Shown here one piece after another: positions 9,601-10,471 of a stretch of 10,471 bases of DNA; position 1 is the stretch's first letter, and each line of letters begins with the position of its first letter. The notes under the pieces were generated by a model, which made no database searches, was not told where the DNA came from, and was given only the letters and a program-made list of their open reading frames with translations. A program made the translations under genes and the position numbers. The stretch is from Dysgonamonadaceae bacterium (lineage in GTDB: Bacteria > Bacteroidota > Bacteroidia > Bacteroidales > Azobacteroidaceae). The DNA is taken from the NCBI GenBank assembly GCA_031260235.1, contig JAIRKG010000080.1:1-10471 (forward strand). The letters are read 5' to 3'.

Positions 9601-9943
9601 GCTTGTCCGTTTTGGTCATACCCATAACAACCACTTCGCCCAACAGTTGCGCGTCGGGTTGCAGCACGACTGTCAGCTGTTCTTTCACCGGAATTTCAAC
9701 GGTTTTCATGCCCACATAAGTAACTGTCAGCATTTTCGCGTCTGCCGGCACGTTCAGACTAAAATTGCCCTCCACATCAGTAACCGTGCCGACAGACACA
9801 TTCCCTTTTACGACAACAGACGCACCGATAACCGGCTCTTTGTCTTCCGCAGAAATGATTACGCCGCTCGCCTTTATATTTTCAGAAAAAACATTTGTCG
9901 AAACACAAAAGAACAGTAAAATGATACACAACCGATATTTCAT
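6599..9943 (-). CDS. susC: SusC/RagA family TonB-linked outer-membrane transporter
   Basis: The energised import channel of a SusCD pair, 1114 residues. It has a Sec signal peptide (residues 1-20, ending NVFS). Next comes a carboxypeptidase-regulatory-like beta-sandwich (~24-98, with SAEDKEPVIGASVVVKG and GTVTDVEGNFSLNVP) that is typical of SusC proteins. A TonB-box region lies around residues 103-115. The plug (~115-250) carries IRVRG, PLWVVDG, INADDIESIQILKDGSATS and then IYGARAMGGVIVVTTKKG. The rest is the 22-strand barrel, ending FTFTVRLGI. Between PLWVVDG and the INADDIES motif there is a Ser/Asp-rich segment (~187-212), a pattern I associate with SusC proteins encoded next to HExxH lipoproteins. 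It is the first gene of the unit, followed by susD with a 4-base overlap. The ATG at 9943 sits directly before the signal peptide in an AT-rich leader. The substrate is not deducible; no glycan-degrading genes are adjacent. Confidence 0.95.
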   Translation of the reverse strand: MKYRLCIILLFFCVSTNVFSENIKASGVIISAEDKEPVIGASVVVKGNVSVGTVTDVEGNFSLNVPADAKMLTVTYVGMKTVEIPVKEQLTVVLQPDAQLLGEVVVMGMTKTDKRLFTGATTKIDASKAKLDGVADISRSLEGRAAGVSVQNVSGTFGAAPKIRVRGSTSIYGNSKPLWVVDGVVMEDAIDISSDDLSSGNAETLISSAIAGINADDIESIQILKDGSATSIYGARAMGGVIVVTTKKGQSGVSRLSYTGEFTTRLKPRYSDFNIMNSQEQMGIYKELEAKGWLEFQNITQSSKSGVYGKMYELINTYQGDDEYALVQKTNIKNAFLREAEFRNTDWFDELFSTGVVQNHAVSLTSGTDKSSYYISLSVMNDPGWTNASSVERYTVNANTSYKISPALELKIQGSGSRRDQKAPGALSQEIDVVSGAVNRGFDINPYSYALNTSRTLDANEFYKRNYAPFNIFHELENNYIDLAVTEVKFQGELNWKILKGWDADVLGALRYQSSSQEHHIKDHSNMALAYRAGVKESESGEDDVIRENNPYLYRDPDDPGALKETILPKGGIYNYTGNTMKSLDFRASTSYVNEFNATHLVNLYGGMEVNSTDRARTWFRGWGFEYDKGGNPFYNEKVFKQGKEENTEYYTHVSTLKKNVAFFAIGTYSYKGKYVINGTGRYEGTNKLGRSRKSRWLPTWNVAGAWNVHEENWFDEDALSHAMIKGSYSLTADAGPTSVTNALPVFIATTPWRPASSVMESGLELVEIANKDLTYEKKHELNIGVDLGFLNDRISIAADYYRRNNYDLIGQLYTIGVGGGSDPISKWANVASLEANGIELSLSTRNIVTPDFAWNTSFIFTNQSNRVTRLNSKTRTIDLVTGNGFAREGYPVRALFSIPFVGLNEEGLPVFINENGEETISDINFQENEKLDFLVYEGPTEPTVLGSLSNDWSWKGFRLNVFVTYSFGNKIRLDKAFYSSYSDLDAMPREFKNRWVLPGDENITNIPVIASKSQAQRTTGYIDIAYNAYNYSTVRTAKGDFVRLKEISLNYDLPKKWTKAVRLNNASLKLQATNLFLIYADKKLNGQDPEFFNSGGVATPMSKQFTFTVRLGI

Positions 9944-9979
9944 GCTAAATTTATATTAAGAACAATAAAAATTAATCTC

Positions 9980-10000
9980 GCGGGGGAAGTCTCCCCCCGC
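9980..10000 (-). promoter_or_regulatory. GC-rich hairpin in the leader region of susC
   Basis: Seven uninterrupted base pairs (9980-9986 with 9994-10000, nearly all G-C) close a seven-base loop, in an otherwise AT-rich stretch 37 bases before the susC ATG. In the susC direction the hairpin is followed by gagattaattttt, a weak and displaced T run. It could be a leaky terminator for the upstream gene, an attenuator in the susC 5' leader, or a flank of the adjacent repeat cluster. I see no convincing Bacteroidota promoter (TTTG near -33, TAnnTTTG near -7) between it and the ATG. Confidence 0.45.
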
Positions 10001-10012
10001 TTCAGCCGCCGT

Positions 10013-10064
10013 ACACGTCATTGCAATTCCTGGATTGCTTCGGCTTTGCCTCGCAATGACGTGT
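10013..10064. repeat. Palindromic unit of the dispersed repeat, with 12-base inverted ends
   Basis: The ends acacgtcattgc (10013-10024) and gcaatgacgtgt (10053-10064) are perfect inverted repeats of 12 bases. The unit contains a complete 32-base repeat copy at 10030-10061 that begins ctggattgcttcggc. The left arm looks like the remnant of an oppositely oriented copy that has lost its middle. Sequences of this type recur in the intergenic DNA of many unrelated bacteria. Confidence 0.75.
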
Positions 10065-10072
10065 TTCCCTTC

Positions 10073-10104
10073 CTGGATTGCTTCGGCTTCGCCTCGCAAT
10101 GACG
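10073..10104 (-). repeat. Dispersed repeat, second copy (direct to the copy at 10030-10061)
   Basis: This 32-base copy is identical to 10030-10061 except for one base (C at 10090 against T at 10047). The two copies are separated by 11 bases. It is the left arm of a large inverted pair with the copy at 10128-10157. The minus strand is arbitrarily set as the one reading cgtcattgcgaggcgaagcc. Confidence 0.8.
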
Positions 10105-10127
10105 ACTACGGCTTTGCGACCCCACCA

Positions 10128-10157
10128 CGTCATTGCGAGCGAAGCGAAGCAATCCAG
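10128..10157 (+). repeat. Dispersed repeat, third copy, inverted and two bases shorter
   Basis: This 30-base copy reads cgtcattgcgagcgaagcga and ends agcaatccag. It matches the reverse complement of 10073-10104 apart from two missing bases. Together the two form a long potential hairpin with a 23-base loop (10105-10127). The stop codon (10130-10132) and last eight codons of the gene to the right fall inside this copy. Confidence 0.8.
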
Positions 10158-10471
10158 AAAAAATCCCGGAAACGTCGCATCACGCAAAACCCTCCGGACA
10201 CAAAGAGAATTTTACTTTTTATAGAAAACATTCTCCTCCTGTTAGCACTAATACCCGAATGCTCGGATATGCTTGCACACTTTTCATGACGATTTTTGAT
10301 TTTTGTATAGATAGCTGTCGTTTTATCCTCGCTCCTAAAATTAATTATAATAATTTTATTCTCAACTGTTTTTATTTTAATACAAGGAGCGGACGCTGAA
10401 TTAAGAAATAATTTAACAGTCTCTGTTTCGCCAATTAAAAAATAGCCTTTATATACAGTTCCCAATGCAAA
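10130..10471 (-). CDS. Probable small bacterial PH-like domain protein, 5'-partial, C-terminus run into repeat DNA
   Basis: The minus-strand frame is open to the window edge and gives 113 residues; the true start lies beyond base 10471. Residues 1-60 (10292-10471) look like genuine coding sequence: GTVYKGYFLIGETETVKLFL, then PCIKIKTVENKIIIINF, then DKTTAIYTKIKN. The strand-strand-helix order resembles the C-terminal half of the small bacterial PH domains (bPH_5, PF10882-like), where 'III-N-F...T..lY..IK' closes the fold. Such proteins usually end shortly after that helix. Here residues 61-113 continue with Arg/Ser/Phe-rich, low-complexity sequence into a dispersed repeat copy, which supplies the last eight residues (WIASLRSQ) and the TGA. 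The tail is therefore probably non-native. Upstream membrane segments may lie outside the window. The family call rests on pattern recall. Confidence 0.45.
   Translation of the reverse strand, partial: FALGTVYKGYFLIGETETVKLFLNSASAPCIKIKTVENKIIIINFRSEDKTTAIYTKIKNRHEKCASISEHSGISANRRRMFSIKSKILFVSGGFCVMRRFRDFFWIASLRSQ

Noticed and set aside
10013..10157. Possible CRISPR array.
   Set aside because: There are only three full copies in mixed orientation, spaced 11 and 23 bases apart, with internal palindromes and no cas genes.
10002..10187. A 61-codon minus-strand frame across the repeat cluster (peptides such as DCFASLAMT and RHCEAKPKQSRN).
   Set aside because: It is a translation of the dispersed repeats. 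These peptides are a familiar artefact in many genomes and have no domain or supporting start context.
10035..10289. An 84-codon plus-strand frame through the repeats and the region to the right.
   Set aside because: Its first half is repeat translation (RHCERSEAIQ type) and the rest is antisense to the PH-like gene, with no recognisable motif.

Overview
The window looks like chromosomal DNA of a Bacteroidota bacterium, most likely a Bacteroidales. The evidence is a SusC/SusD outer-membrane import pair, several lipoproteins with Bacteroidota-style signal peptides, a protein ending in a type IX secretion (T9SS) sorting domain, AT-rich start regions without clear Shine-Dalgarno sequences, and tight same-strand gene packing. 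A T9SS-type tail argues against a typical human-gut Bacteroides and fits a Porphyromonadaceae- or Dysgonomonadaceae-like lineage. That placement is an inference from gene content only.

Layout, left to right. Positions 1-939 (+) hold the 3' part of a GT28/MurG-like glycosyltransferase gene whose start lies before the window. Positions 902-9943 (-) hold one five-gene unit. Read in its transcription direction it encodes a SusC/RagA TonB-dependent transporter (9943-6599), a SusD/RagB lipoprotein (6602-5001), a zinc metallohydrolase-like lipoprotein with an HEFAH site (4938-3973), a DUF4302-type lipoprotein (3976-2711), and a 594-residue secreted protein of unknown function with a C-terminal T9SS sorting domain (2686-902). 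Junctions are ATGA overlaps (SusC/SusD and metallohydrolase/DUF4302) or gaps of 62 and 24 bases, so a single transcript is likely. The last gene converges on the glycosyltransferase gene and their coding ends overlap by 38 bases.

Upstream of susC, positions 9944-10129 contain a GC-rich hairpin and a cluster of the dispersed 'cgtcattgcgag...gcaatccag' palindromic repeat (two direct copies, one inverted copy and one partial arm). At the right edge, 10130-10471 (-) is the C-terminal part of a gene that appears to encode a small bacterial PH-like domain. Its stop codon and last eight residues lie inside a repeat copy.

How the genes may work together: SusC and SusD form a TonB-driven gated import pump. 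The HExxH lipoprotein probably processes or captures a substrate at the cell surface before import. The DUF4302 lipoprotein and the T9SS-exported protein are probable accessory surface factors. There is no glycoside hydrolase, polysaccharide lyase, sulfatase, ECF sigma/anti-sigma pair or hybrid sensor in the window, so a classical polysaccharide-utilisation role is not supported. A peptide, glycopeptide or metal-chelate substrate is possible, but the sequence does not identify it.
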